64,000 bases of DNA, from NCBI GenBank assembly GCA_029747015.1, contig JAKOGI010000351.1, forward strand, positions 614,688-678,687. Reading direction: 5' to 3'. The notes beneath the pieces were generated by a model, which saw only the letters and a list, made by a program, of their open reading frames with translations, was not told the origin of the DNA and made no database searches. Shown here in pieces: positions 32,527-43,112 of this stretch. Positions within the stretch are counted from its first letter, which is position 1, and every line of letters begins with the position of its first letter. This stretch comes from Carnegiea gigantea. Its lineage: Eukaryota; Streptophyta; Magnoliopsida; Caryophyllales; Cactaceae. Both the position numbers and the translations under genes were made by a program.

Positions 32527-32866
32527 TAGACCTGGCAAAACTAATCCGAGATCCGAAATCTGAACCGAACGACCGGAACCCATACCTGACCCGACATCCG
32601 AAATATACTCACCCAAAAGTGAACTCGGAACTCAAAACCCGAGTTGACCCGAACCGACCCATACCCGACCCGAAATTTTTTACAAAGTTGCTTGTTTTGG
32701 CATGACGAGTGTATTTGATCAAAAATTAGTTGACCTGAAATCGACCCAACCCAAACCATCCCCGACCCAAATCTAAACGGCCCAAAATGTCACCTAACCC
32801 GAACATGACCTAACCCGAACTTGATCCGACCCGTACCCAAATCAAATGACCCATTTGCCAGGTCTA
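32527..32866. mobile_element. hAT MITE, 340 bp, perfect 8-bp TSD, inside viral DNA
   Basis: It is flanked by TCTATAAG at 32519-32526 and 32867-32874. Terminal inverted repeats TAGACCTGGCAAA are identical at both ends. The interior is full of ACCCGA/TCGGGT motifs, with no transposase. It interrupts the pararetrovirus between the RNase H and transactivator-like regions, so it is younger than the viral insertion. It is related to 23683-23958. Confidence 0.92.
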
Positions 32867-33094
32867 TCTATAAGGACTTTACTAGAAAGAGTAACTTATT
32901 CTAGTAGTAATGGTATCTCATATAGGATTTCCTTCTTTTTCGACAGGAGTTCTGCTCTGATGATCATCATTTGCGAGTTCTCGAGTTAAACTGTTAGTCA
33001 GATAACTTTTCGATCCCTATATATGTTCAATGAAGAAGGAAAACTGGTTAAGTCATAATTGCCAGCACAGAAGTCACCCTTGTGCTTGCATTTT

Positions 33095-33785
33095 TTATAA
33101 ATTCTTTTTCACAAAACTAAGTATTCGTTTGTAATCAATTCGAGTAAGAAAAGGTTTTAGGGCTAAAAAGATTAAGAACTTTTTAATTTCCCTCATGACT
33201 GCAAGGATTTCTTTTTCTATCGTAGGATAGTTGCATTCTAGTTTGGTAAAACTCTCACTATAATATTTGCAGAGTTTTTCTCCTTTTTTGATTTTGGGTA
33301 CCGCACTCAAGTGCTCATTGCTGGCATCTGTCTCAAGAATTAAATCATCTCTTTCATTAGGTAAATTAAGAACATGAAGATTTTTACACATCTTTTTGAG
33401 GTTTTGAATAATTTTTGAATCATTAGGGGTTCATATCTAACTTACTTCTTTCTTGAGTTTCTGCTGCAATGACTTTCTTAATTAAGTTAAATCTTTAATG
33501 AAATCTGAAGTATAGAGAAGGCATCCAAGAAACCTTTTTAACTGCTTTCTATCTTCAATCTTTTCTGTGAAATTTTCTATTTTCTCCAGAATATGCTTAG
33601 GTAGAATGATTTATCCAACTTTTATCTCTGAACCTAAAAACTCAATTTCTTGTTCAGCATAGATGCGCTTATTTTTTCCAAGTATAATACCATGATCGAT
33701 GCATCTTTGAGTGATAGCTAAGACATCATCTTTGTGCTGTTCTATGATTTTGAAAAAGATAAGGACATCATCGATATAAACTAAA
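33095..33785 (-). pseudogene. Viral reverse transcriptase C-terminal part and RNase H
   Basis: The minus strand begins with the YIDD active-site box right at the Athila insertion (about 33765-33780). It continues through the RT thumb/connection in broken frames, then RNase H (ETDASNEHL, YYSESFTKLE, EKEILAVMREIKKF). The CKYYSESF / E.NYPT..KE pattern is that of caulimovirid RNase H and not of gypsy elements. Internal stops and shifts occur between 33400 and 33610. The N-terminal part of RT is at 46256-46900. Confidence 0.75.
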
Positions 33786-35077
33786 TGATAAACCTCTATT
33801 TTACACACTTTTAGGCATGGTTTTTACCTCTTAACTCGGCAGTTTCTGGTATAATTTCGTGAGTTTAGAGGTCGATTATTCATTGTTTATCTCAAATCCA
33901 CCTAAAAGTTGTCTTTTCGTGTTTACAGGAATCTGACTTGAATAAATGAGGAAAACAAGCCAATGTCGCGCTAAATTGGAGCAAAAAGGAACAATCTTGA
34001 GCTAAAGTAGGCGGCACGGTGATTTCAGGTCAGGTGGCACGAGCGTGCCACCCAAAGAAGCGAAGAAACAAAAGTCAGAAAAGTGGCACGGGGGACCCGT
34101 GCCTGGTGGCACGACCGTGCCACTTTAGTTTCTCTCGTTTTATCGATTTGCGTGCGTTGTAATCGGCAGTGTTTGGATTCTAATTTCTTCTCCTCTCTCG
34201 AGATAGGCGACTTCTAGGGTTCTTAGGTTTACTTTTTGTTGTTATTGAATTCAAAACTTTGGATTGGATTCCGTTTACGCCTTCGGAAGATTATCGCAGC
34301 AAATTATTCATAGTACACTTTTCTACCCTTTCTCTTACGTTTTAATTCAAGTTTCGCACTCCTTGGCATGTTATTGTTATTGATTGAAGTTGTGATTTTG
34401 ATTAGAACAATGTTTAGCGGCTAAGTTTCTTAATCTTGGATTAGGTGTAGCCTTTATGATGTGATTTTGATTGTCATTTCTAGGTTTTTGTGAATTTATG
34501 CCTGAAGTATAATTGATTTCTCACTTAGCATGCCAGGTGTTCGATGAATTGCCTGAGAGGGTTAAATTCATGTTCTTAACTAGGGTTTAGGAGACTAACG
34601 AAAGTTAGGTCCTTTACTTAGAGTAGCTTTGTGAGCGGTTGAATTACTTGACACGAAAGTAGTTGGGGTTTTAATCGGGAATTAAAATTACACGATCTTG
34701 TGGTCTTGAGATTCTAGTTTCATGAAAATAGATAACTAGAGTAACCTGACCAGTCTAATGACCTTTGAAAGAAGGCGTAGATGCTTTTAATTGGTAATCA
34801 TCCCATTTCAATTATCTTGCGGGCAGATTCGCATAACCTAGTTTTCTTTTTAAGGAACATCATAGTGTGGTGAACCCCAATCCAGGATTCTCTTCATAAT
34901 TGATTTAGACCCAATAGAAATAGAATCAGCTAAGCTCACTCCATTAGACTTAAGCCTAGATTAAGTGTTAAAGGTTGATTCGGTGCTTGAAACCAAGTTT
35001 CCTGCGGATACGACCCATACTTGCCTTTGCTGGCTACAACTGGCACCGTGCACTTGCAGTACATTTTTAACACAATA
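33786..35077 (+). repeat. 5' LTR of Athila element
   Basis: Starts TGATAAACC and ends ACACAATA, 1292 bp. The end was fixed by the matching 3' LTR and the CTAAA duplication; homology with the element at 60 kb would instead put the end at ACACA, 3 bp earlier. It contains two strong GGCACG...CGTGCC inverted repeats near 34033-34125. Confidence 0.88.
34033..34125. repeat. GGCACG/CGTGCC inverted repeats in the LTR
   Basis: GGTGGCACGAGCGTGCCACC (34033-34052) has perfect 9-bp arms and a 2-nt spacer. GTGGCACGACCGTGCCAC (34106-34123) has 8-bp arms. The latter also pairs with AAGTGGCACGG at 34081. The copy in the 3' LTR has a short deletion. The same motif recurs internally at 40795-41025. Confidence 0.85.
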
Positions 35078-35083
35078 AGTTTT

Positions 35084-35101
35084 TGGCGTCGTTGCCGGGG
35101 A
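35084..35101 (+). other. Athila-type primer binding site
   Basis: TGGCGTCGTTGCCGGGGA starts 6 nt after the LTR. It corresponds to the TGGCGCCGTTGCCGGGGA-type PBS usual in Athila/Tat elements, with one change. The decayed element at 60 kb has the related TGGCGCCATTGTCAAGGA. Confidence 0.85.
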
Positions 35102-35366
35102 CCTTGTTTGATTTCAACATCGAAAGCGATTTTAAACGCTTGAGATTAGGCTTTTCCTTTTTCTTTTCCTTTTTCCCTTTCCCCTTTTTCCTCCTTCTTG
35201 CTTGTTTTTACTCTTGCTTGAGCCTGCTTACGCTTGGTATAGTTTTTGGCTTTGTATGCACAGGCGCAGTCAGGGGAGTCACCACTTGCTTCCCCTGAAT
35301 CCTAAAATCGAAGCCACTGCTCGCAAGCAAAGCGGCGCACGAAAGAAGAAACAAGCAGAATCTACA

Positions 35367-36694
35367 ATGGCGGCGCAAGACAACCGCGTCCTAAGGGACT
35401 ATGCAATGCCTCAGTCGTCGGGTATCACCTCTTCTATAGTGAACCCCGCGGTTGAGGTGAACAATTTCGAGCTGCGCCCGACACTTATCTCGCTAGTGGA
35501 GCGAGACCAGTTCGGTGGGCACCCTTCTGAAAATCCCAACATGCACCTTCGCAATTTCCTTGCGAAGTGTGATACTATTAAGCTCAATAGAGTCTCCACC
35601 GACGCCATTCGATTGAGGCTCTTCCCTTTCTCTCTGCTGGATAGAGCCAGAGATTGGCTCCAGAATGAGGAGCCAAATACTTTCGCTACCTGGGATGCCC
35701 TCTCCAAGGCATTTTTGAGCAAATATTTCCCCCCAGGGAAGACGGCCAAACTGAGGGCCGACATCACTTCATTCGCCCAGCTGCATGGCGAATCTCTATA
35801 TGAGGCGTGGGAATGATTCAAAGATCTGCAACGCCAGTGCCCTCACCATGGAGTCCCAGATTGACTCCTCATTCAAACTTTCTACAATAGACTCGATCAG
35901 TCTCTGAAGATGTCCATTGATGCTGCTGCTAGTGGGGCACTTATGGGAAAGTCCATTGAGGTTGCTAAAGCCTTGCTTGAAGACATGGCTGCTAATAACT
36001 ATTACTGGTCCAATGAGAAGGCAACCTCCAAGAAGGCAAGTGGGTATATGGGATTGATGCAGTGGACCTACTAGCTAGTAAGGTTGATGCCTTGGCTCAG
36101 CGTTTTGACAGGCTAGGAACTCCTTCAGGGAGTTCAATGGGAGGCTCATCTGGAGCAATGTTTGAGGTTGGGGCACCTTGTGAGATCTGTGGCATTCAAG
36201 GCCACACGGCTGTTGAATGTCAAACCGCCTTCCCAGGCGCGGAGCAAGCCAATGCAATGCAAATCTATGGCCAACGCCCACAAAACAACCCCTACTCAAA
36301 TACATACAACCCCAGTTGGAGAAATCATCCAAACTTCTCCTACCGCAATAACAACCCCATGCCTTCCAATCCTTCTCAATCCCAACCACAACCTCCTGGT
36401 TACCAATCCAGGGCTCCTTATGCCCAAGCTCCCCAACAAGCCCCTCAACAACCTCCTCAACAACAACCCAAGTCCAATCTAGAGAGTCTCATGGAACGAT
36501 TTATAGCTACTCAGACGAAGACCAACGAGGTACTTAGTGAGTCGGTTAACCAGTTGAACTCAAAGTTTGACTCGATGGCCACTCACCAAAAGATGATGGA
36601 CAACCAGATTGCTCAAATTGCGCAGCAAGTGAGCCATTTATCTAGACCCCAAGGGCACTTGCCAGGTCAATCTGAGACCAATCCTAAGGGTTAG
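35367..36694 (+). pseudogene. gag: Athila gag, broken
   Basis: The start chosen is the ATG at 35367 (MAAQDNRVL). The capsid-like Retrotrans_gag domain is clear (FGGHPSENPNMHLRNFL, RLFPFSLLDRARDWL, FLSKYFPPGKTAKLR). In-frame TGA codons occur at 35814-35816 and 35862-35864. A frameshift occurs near 36045. A perfect CCHC zinc knuckle CEICGIQGHTAVEC (about 36182-36223) follows, then a Pro/Gln/Asn-rich region and a C-terminal coiled-coil-like segment. A TAG at 36692-36694 ends this part directly before NAITLRSGKE. The three stops are one transition away from Arg, Trp and Gln codons. Confidence 0.85.
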
Positions 36695-37990
36695 ATGAAT
36701 GCGATCACACTGCGGAGTGGTAAGGAGTTGGAAAGTCCCCCAATGCCTATGAGGGAAGAACGACATGAGATTGAAGATGGGGACGAGGTCATCAAGGCAA
36801 CCCCTAGTGATGCTATGAGTGAGGGGATCCAGAATGAAAAGCCTAAGGAGGTCGCAACAGAGGGTATCACCCCCCAGGCGAGGCCTTACAAGCCGCCTGT
36901 CCCTTACCCTCAGAGGCTAGTAAGGGTTAGGGAGGAACACAAGTATGGCAAGTTCCTCGAGATGCTAAAGAAGTTTCATATCAATATCCCTTTTTTGGAG
37001 GCCATTTCCGACATGCCCTCCTATGCCAAATTCTTGAAAGATTTACTCTCCAATAAAGGGAAGTTGCTCGAGAACGCCACTGTGTCACTTACTGAAGAGT
37101 GCAGCGCGATTATTCAAAACAAACTCCCCCCTAGATCCAGGGAGTTTATCCATCCCCTGTTCTGTCGGGGACCTAACTATCAGCAGAGCACTATGTGATC
37201 TTGGGGCTAGTGTGAGCCTCATGCCGTTTTCCATCTGCAGGAAGCTGCAAGTGGGTGAGATAAAACCCACCACTATATCCCTACAGCTGGCTGATCGATC
37301 AGTTAAGTATCCTCTTGGTGTTCTTGAGGATGTCCCATTGCAAGTAGGGAAGTTCTTCATCCCATGTGATTTCGTGGTTATGGAGATAGAAGAGGACTCC
37401 TGCATTCCCATCATTTTGGGACGACCTTTCTTAGCCACTGCGGGAGCTATAATAGATGTGAAGAATGGCAAGCTCACCCTACAAGTGGGAGATGAGAAAG
37501 TAGAATTTAGCTTGCCACAAATCATGACTTCCCCCACTTCAGGCGACTCGTGCTGTAGAGTCGATGTCCTTGAGAAAGCCCTTAACGAGGAGGGCAAGAT
37601 CAGTTTTTCTGTGGAGGACCCATTGGAGGCCGCCTTACTCGATTGCCATGCCAATGCCTCGAGTCCGGATAAGATGGAGGAGTATGCTCGACTCCTCAAC
37701 ACATCCACCGCCTACTTGCCTAGGCGGTCCCGCAGAGAGCTCCTCAGTGTGGAAGAGTCAGCCCCTAAGGAGAAGGAGGAGTCCCTCGCGAAGGTAGAAT
37801 TAAAACCTCTACCTGCCCATCTCAGGTACGCTTTTCTGGACCCTTCCCATCAATGTCCCGTTATTGTCAACGCTAACCTAGATGGCCTACAATTGGAACA
37901 ATTGTTGGATGTGCTTCGTAAGCATAGGGGCGCCATCGGGTATAGTATTGACGATATTCGGGGACTCAGTCCTACGTATGCATCACATCT
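36695..37990 (+). pseudogene. Athila gag-pol linker and aspartic protease, broken
   Basis: This begins with the Athila landmark NAITLRSGKELE, then a Pro/Tyr motif (PYKPPVPYPQRL) and FLEMLKKFHINIPFLEA. A frameshift near 37135 separates it from the protease, whose active-site loop is LCDLGASVSLMP (about 37188-37224) and whose flap/C-terminal part includes IILGRPFLATAGAIID. Another frameshift near 37980 lies before the RT. Without correction these shifts stop Pol being made. Confidence 0.8.
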
Positions 37991-39642
37991 TTCTCGATGA
38001 CAGTCACTGCCCCTCTCGACAACCTCAACGTCGATTAAATCCAAACATGCAAGACGTTGTCAAAAGGGAGATCCTAAAACTACTTGATGCTGGAATTATC
38101 TACCCTATCTCCGATAGTGAGTGGGTGAGCCCAGTCCAGGTAGTCCCTAAAAAGGGAGGCATGACTGTCATAAAGAATGAGCACGATGAACTCATTTCTA
38201 CTAGGACCGTTACCGGGTGGCGAATGTGCATTGATTATCGCCGATTAAATCAAGCCACCCGGAAAGATCATTTCCCTCTTCCTTTTATTGACCAAATGTT
38301 GGAAAGGTTGGCAAGGCACTCCTTTTTCTGTTATCTGGATGGCTATTCGGGGTTCTTTCAAATCCCTATCCATCCTGCTGACCAGGAAAAGACAACCTTC
38401 ACGTGCCCGTATGGCACCTTTGTATATCGAAGGATGCCATTCGGATTATATAATGCCCCCGCCACTTTTCAACGCTGCATGACGGCTATATTCTCTGACC
38501 TTATTGAGAACATCATGGAGGTGTTTATGGATGACTTCTCCGTCTATGGAGGTACCTTCGCTCTTTGTTTGGAAAATTTAACCCGAGTACTCCATCGATG
38601 TGAGGAAGTCAATCTAGTACTGAACTGGGAAAAATGTCACTTTATGGTGCAGGAGGGAGTAGTATTGGGCCACGTTATATCTGCTAGGGGCATTGAGATG
38701 GACAGAGCTAAAGTTGAGGTTATCGAGCGATTGCCCCCTCCTACTTCTGTTAAGGGGGTGCGGAGTTTCTTTGGTCATGCGGGGTTTTATCGCCGCTTTA
38801 TCAAGGACTTCTCCAAGATTGCCAAACCTCTTACTCAGCTGCTCACCAAAGATGCCCCGTTTGTTTTTACTGATGAGTGCCTTGAGGCTTTTTGCAGGAT
38901 CAAGCAGGCTCTGATTTCTGCCCCTATCACACAACCGCCACACTGGGATCTCCCATTTGAGGTCATGTGCGACGCTCGTGACCATGCGGTAGGGGCCGTT
39001 TTAGGGCAACGGAAAGATAAGAAGCCCGTAGTGATCTACTATGCCAGCAGAACCTTGGATGAGGCCCAGCAGCATTATACCATGACTGAGAAGGAGTTGC
39101 TTGCGGTCGTGTACGCAATCGAGAAGTTTCGCCCTTACCTCCTATGTTCCAAGGTCATTGTGTACACCGACCATTCGGCACTCAAGTACCTCCTTCAAAA
39201 GAAAGATGCCAAACCTCGCCTCATACGATGGATTCTGCTACTCCAGGAGTTTGACCTGGAAATTAAGGACAAGGCAGAGGCAGAAAATGTAGTGGCTGAC
39301 CACCTCTCCAGGCTTACTGTGGAGAGCCAATGTGCCCCCATTGATGATGCTTTCCCTGACGAGCATCTCTTGGCCCTCTCATTGAGGCAAGCCCCTTGGT
39401 TCGCTGACATCGCCAATTACCTGGCCTCAGGAGTCATACCACATGACCTATCATCTCACCAGAAGAAGAAATTCTTCTATAAGATCAAGTCTTACTTATG
39501 GGAGGAACCTTTCTTGTACAAGCTATGTAAAGATGGGATCTACAGGCGTTGCCTCCCTGAGGAGGAGGTCCAGAGCGTGATTTCTCATTGTCATGACTCT
39601 CCAAGTGGAGGGCACGCCAGTGCCTCCAAAACTGCAGCCTGA
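37991..39642 (+). pseudogene. Athila reverse transcriptase and RNase H
   Basis: This part is open from about 37991 to a TGA at 39640. RT landmarks in order: [71 protein letters not shown] and the catalytic FMDDF (38524-38538). Thumb/connection: [25 protein letters not shown]. RNase [65 protein letters not shown]. Catalytic residues look intact. The integrase zinc-finger histidines begin just before the stop. Confidence 0.9.
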
Positions 39643-40685
39643 ATACTCCAAGCTGGCTTCTTCTGGCCATCCCTTTTCAAGGATGTGTACACATATGTTC
39701 GGTCCTGCGACCGCTGTCAGCGGACCGGGAACCTATCCAGGAAGAATGAAATGCCTCTCAACTTCATCCTGGAAGTGGAGATTTTTGATGTGTGGGGGAT
39801 CGACTTCATGGGTCCTTTCCCGTCTTCAAGAGGTAATAAATACATCCTTGTCACAGTAGACTACGTCTCCAAGTGGGTGGAGGCGGTGGCTAGTCCCACT
39901 AATGACTCTAGGGTCGTGGCGAAGCTTTTCAAGAGGATTATATTCCCACGTTTTGGAGTTCCGAGGGTCATAATCAGTGACAATGGCCCCCGCTTTGTAG
40001 AGAAGAGATTGGAAGCTCTATTGAAGAAGTATGGGGTGCATCATAAATTTGGGCTTAGCTATCACCCCCAGACTAGTGGCCAAGTGGAAATCTCAAATCG
40101 TGAACTCAAGGCCATTCTGGAGAAAACAGTAGCGCGATCGCGAAAGGATTGGGTGGATAAGCTTGATGACGCTCTTTGGGCCTACCGCACGGCTTTCAAG
40201 ACCCCTATAGGTACCCCCCCTTTCGCCTTATCTATGGCAAGCCTTGCCACCTCCCCGTCGAGCTGGAACATAAGGCTTACTGGGCCATCAAGCACCTCAA
40301 TTTCGACTTGAAGTTGGCAGGGGAGAAAAGGCTGCTACAACTGAATGAGCTGGAGGAAATTCGGTATGATGCCTATGAGAATTCGAGGCTCTATAAAGAG
40401 CGAGTTAAAAGGTGGCATGATCGGTTCATAATCCGGCGAGAGTTTCGGGAAGGTGATTTGGTTCTCCTCTTCAACTCTAAATTGAAGCTTTTTCCTGGGA
40501 AGCTTCGATCACGATGGTCGGGTCCCTTCACCGTGCTCAAGGTCTACCCTTATGGCGCTGTTGAGATTGGCATGGAAGCCACGGGGTCATTCAAAGTGAA
40601 CAGTTCCCGACTTAAGCACTATATTGCTGGAGAACCAATAGAGGGCAAGGTCTCATACGACTTGCCTACTGTGGTTTCTACCTAG
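39643..40685 (+). pseudogene. Athila integrase, stop and one frameshift
   Basis: It follows the TGA at 39640-39642. Zinc-finger part: CDRCQR after a His pair (SGGHAS) upstream. The catalytic core triad is intact: Asp codon 39802-39804 (WGIDFMGPF), Asp codon 39979-39981 (ISDNGPRF) and Glu codon 40087-40089 ([11 protein letters not shown]). A one-base shift at the C run near 40210 moves the frame; the C-terminal domain continues in the next frame ([42 protein letters not shown]) to the stop at 40683. Confidence 0.88.
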
Positions 40686-41388
40686 GTGTCATCTATGGTC
40701 AAGCTAACGACCTAAAACAAGCGCTTCTTGGGAGGCAACCCAAGTTTTATTGCTTTCAAAAAAAAAAAAAAGGGCAGGAACACAGAAGCAGGGATACGGC
40801 ACGTTATGACCGTGCTCGACGGCACGACCGTGCCACTCTTCTCTTTCACCCAAAAAAAAAACGAAAAAAAACGAGAAAAAAAAAAAGAAGGAAGTGGCAC
40901 GGGGGCATCGTGCCTCGGGGCACCCCGTGCCCCCTTTTCTTCCCCCCCAAAAAAAAAGAAAAAAAAAGGCCGGCAGCGCTTTGGCACGGTGTGACCGTGC
41001 CTCACGGCACGACCGTGCCGCTTTAAAACCCGCCGGGTTCCAGATTTCTTCTTCCTCCTCCTCCTTCCTCCTCCTTCTTCCATTCACCTCACCTCCTCTT
41101 TCTCTCTCTACTGCGGTTCCCCTTCGCTCTCTATCCCCACTCAATCTTCCCCTCTCACCTCTCAAACTCACTCAATTTGTTGCCAAAATCTTCAACCTTT
41201 TCACCCCCATTCACTCTACCCTACCAATTCCTCCCCTTTTCATCTCACACTCCTCCAACCCCATCTCACTTTCTCTCTCTAAAACCCAAAACCTCCATTG
41301 TTGAGGTTCAAGGTTGTAGAGAGGGAAACTGACCTTACTCCTGCTCTTTTCACCTCCTCTTGGGTCCAGATCTATCACTATTTCGGCA
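40686..41388 (+). other. Spacer after integrase with GGCACG/CGTGCC hairpins
   Basis: CAAGCTAACGAC...GGGAGGCAACCCAAG is the usual Athila sequence after integrase. Then poly-A runs alternate with GGCACGACCGTGCC-type inverted repeats (40821-40834, 41005-41020 and less perfect ones near 40795 and 40895-40940), the motif also found in the LTR. From 41040 it is CT-rich and contains no ORF I trust; it probably acts as a leader for the next ORF. Confidence 0.75.
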
Positions 41389-43112
41389 ATGGGTAGGAAA
41401 CGAATTGGAGAGACTTCCAAGGCTCCATCACTCCCCAAGAAAACATCTAGAGCAACCTCGTCATCTACAGCGCCTACTGCGGCAAAAGGTACCAAAGATA
41501 CTTTCCCTCTCGTATTACCTGCTAGTACTAGGGCATGCACTTTATTTCTGATGAGCAAAAGTCTCGTTATGAGCTTTTAGCAACTAGGCATACTAGTGAG
41601 CAAAAATTCTTTCATGATGATTCCTTGCGGACCTTAGGAATGTTGGATGACATGTTGACTCTGTTTGGTCGATTAGGGTGGACTGATTATATTAACATGC
41701 AATGCACATCCTATGACTGCCTTATGGTCGAGTTTTTGAGTTCGTTAACTGTTGATTGGGATGGTAGTTGTAATGGTCAGGAAGTCGCCATTTATTTTCG
41801 AATGTTTAACATTGATCACCGGATGAGTCTGAGAATGTTTAATGACCTCTTACGACTTCCGGTGGCCGATGGGGCATATAGGAACGTACCCTCTTTGTGG
41901 CGACCTGACCCCGTTTGGTTGAGCATCACCTGCACCAAACGGAAAGAGTATACTGATAGGTGGGGGCGACCCAGGGTCTTTGACCCTCGGCAGGCCAAGG
42001 CTATCGACATTTGTAATGTCAACCTTCGGTACCTTCAGCGCCTAACGGCGAACATTGTTTTCGGCCGCAACGACAACCAGAATGGTTGTCGGAAGGCCGA
42101 ACTGTTTATGATCTGGTGCGCCCTGTCAGGCATCCCTCTCAACACGGGGGCCTTTATAATCCGTCACCTGGCGGAGGTAGCCAAGCCTAGCAACAGAAAT
42201 GTCCTTAGCATCGGCAGTACTATTACCGCCATCGCTATTGCCTTAGGCTACGGTTCGAGACTCTCTTCTCTCGAGCCCCATTTTCTGGGTGGTCACCTCG
42301 ACCTCGGTACCCTTCACCACATGCATATCATAGATACCCGAGGTGAAACCATTAGATACCCCCACCATAAGACCATCTTTTTCAACCTTCCCAACTCTGA
42401 GCGCACCACGGTCGCCAATAAAAGAAACTGGAATTGCGACGGGCGCATTATTAGGGCCACTGTTCTTCCTAGCGAGGAGCAGTTGGCCGCTGATCTGGAC
42501 TTAGATGAGGGAGAGGAAAGCAAGGAGAGTGCGGAGAGGAGTGATGAGGGCGATGACGCTCCCGAGGCCGCGGCCGCGAGTAGTGGAGCCCCTACTCCTC
42601 ATGAGCCCATTCCACCACCACCACCCCTTCACCCACCATTCCCCCATTCCATGGGTGGGTCCTCCTCCTCTGCCGCTTATCTGCCGCTTGACCCCACGTT
42701 CCTTCAGTCTTTCTCAAACCTCCAAATGGAGGTATCGGGTCTTAGAGAGGGTTTTAGCGGCATGAGCCGCGATATCCTACGCATTTCTGGGCGCATGGAT
42801 TCCATAGAGGAGGGGGTGAGCCATTTTCGCGGTTATATTGACCGCCAGGAGCAGAGGGAGTTGAGGAGGATTCAGCGTGAGGAGGAGCGGGTCATTCGCG
42901 AGGCCCGTGAGTATGAGGAGAGGCGTAGGATGAACAAACTGCTTTGGCGTCAGTCCGAGACGATTCGGCAGCTGGAGGAGCGTTTTCGCTCTTTCCCTGG
43001 CGCCCCGGCAGGTTCTTCATCCACCCTACCCTTTGTCCAGGGTAGTTCCTCCCATTTCTATCCCTTTCCCCCGCTCTTTTGGCCTCCCCCTGGGCCCGAT
43101 GGGACCCAGTGA
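41389..43112 (+). CDS. Athila extra ORF (ATHILA ORF-1-like), nearly intact
   Basis: A main open frame of 525 codons runs from ATG 41535 to 43112. Its likely true N-terminus starts at ATG 41389 (MGRKRIGETSK) in another frame, with a one-base shift near 41530. The first half (SRYELLATRHTSEQKFF, LMVEFLSSLTVDW, RMFNIDHRMSLRMFNDLL, ELFMIWCALSGIPLNTGAFI) matches the plant ATHILA ORF-1-type protein. Next come an acidic linker, a Pro-rich stretch (PIPPPPPLHPPFPH), a coiled coil (about 415-480, RQEQRELRRIQREEERVI) and a Pro/Ser-rich end. It has no obvious membrane helix. It occupies the env position of Athila elements; its function is unknown. It is much better preserved than gag-pol. Confidence 0.7.

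Larger units (their letters stand above)
30900..33785 (-). pseudogene. Endogenous pararetrovirus (Caulimoviridae), 3' half
   Basis: Minus-strand order: end of RT and RNase H (33785-33095), an inter-ORF part carrying a hAT MITE, a transactivator-like ORF (32097-31549), a TATA box at about 31370, and leader-like sequence with AATAAA (31197-31202). The other half is at 46256-49870, and the two are separated by a 12.5-kb Athila element. Many stops and frameshifts make it non-functional as it stands. The outer left limit is not defined by a junction and 30900 is approximate. Confidence 0.7.

Noticed and set aside
40704..41304. Overlapping ORFs in the spacer after integrase
   Set aside because: They translate poly-A/GC-palindrome sequence on both strands; no family match.
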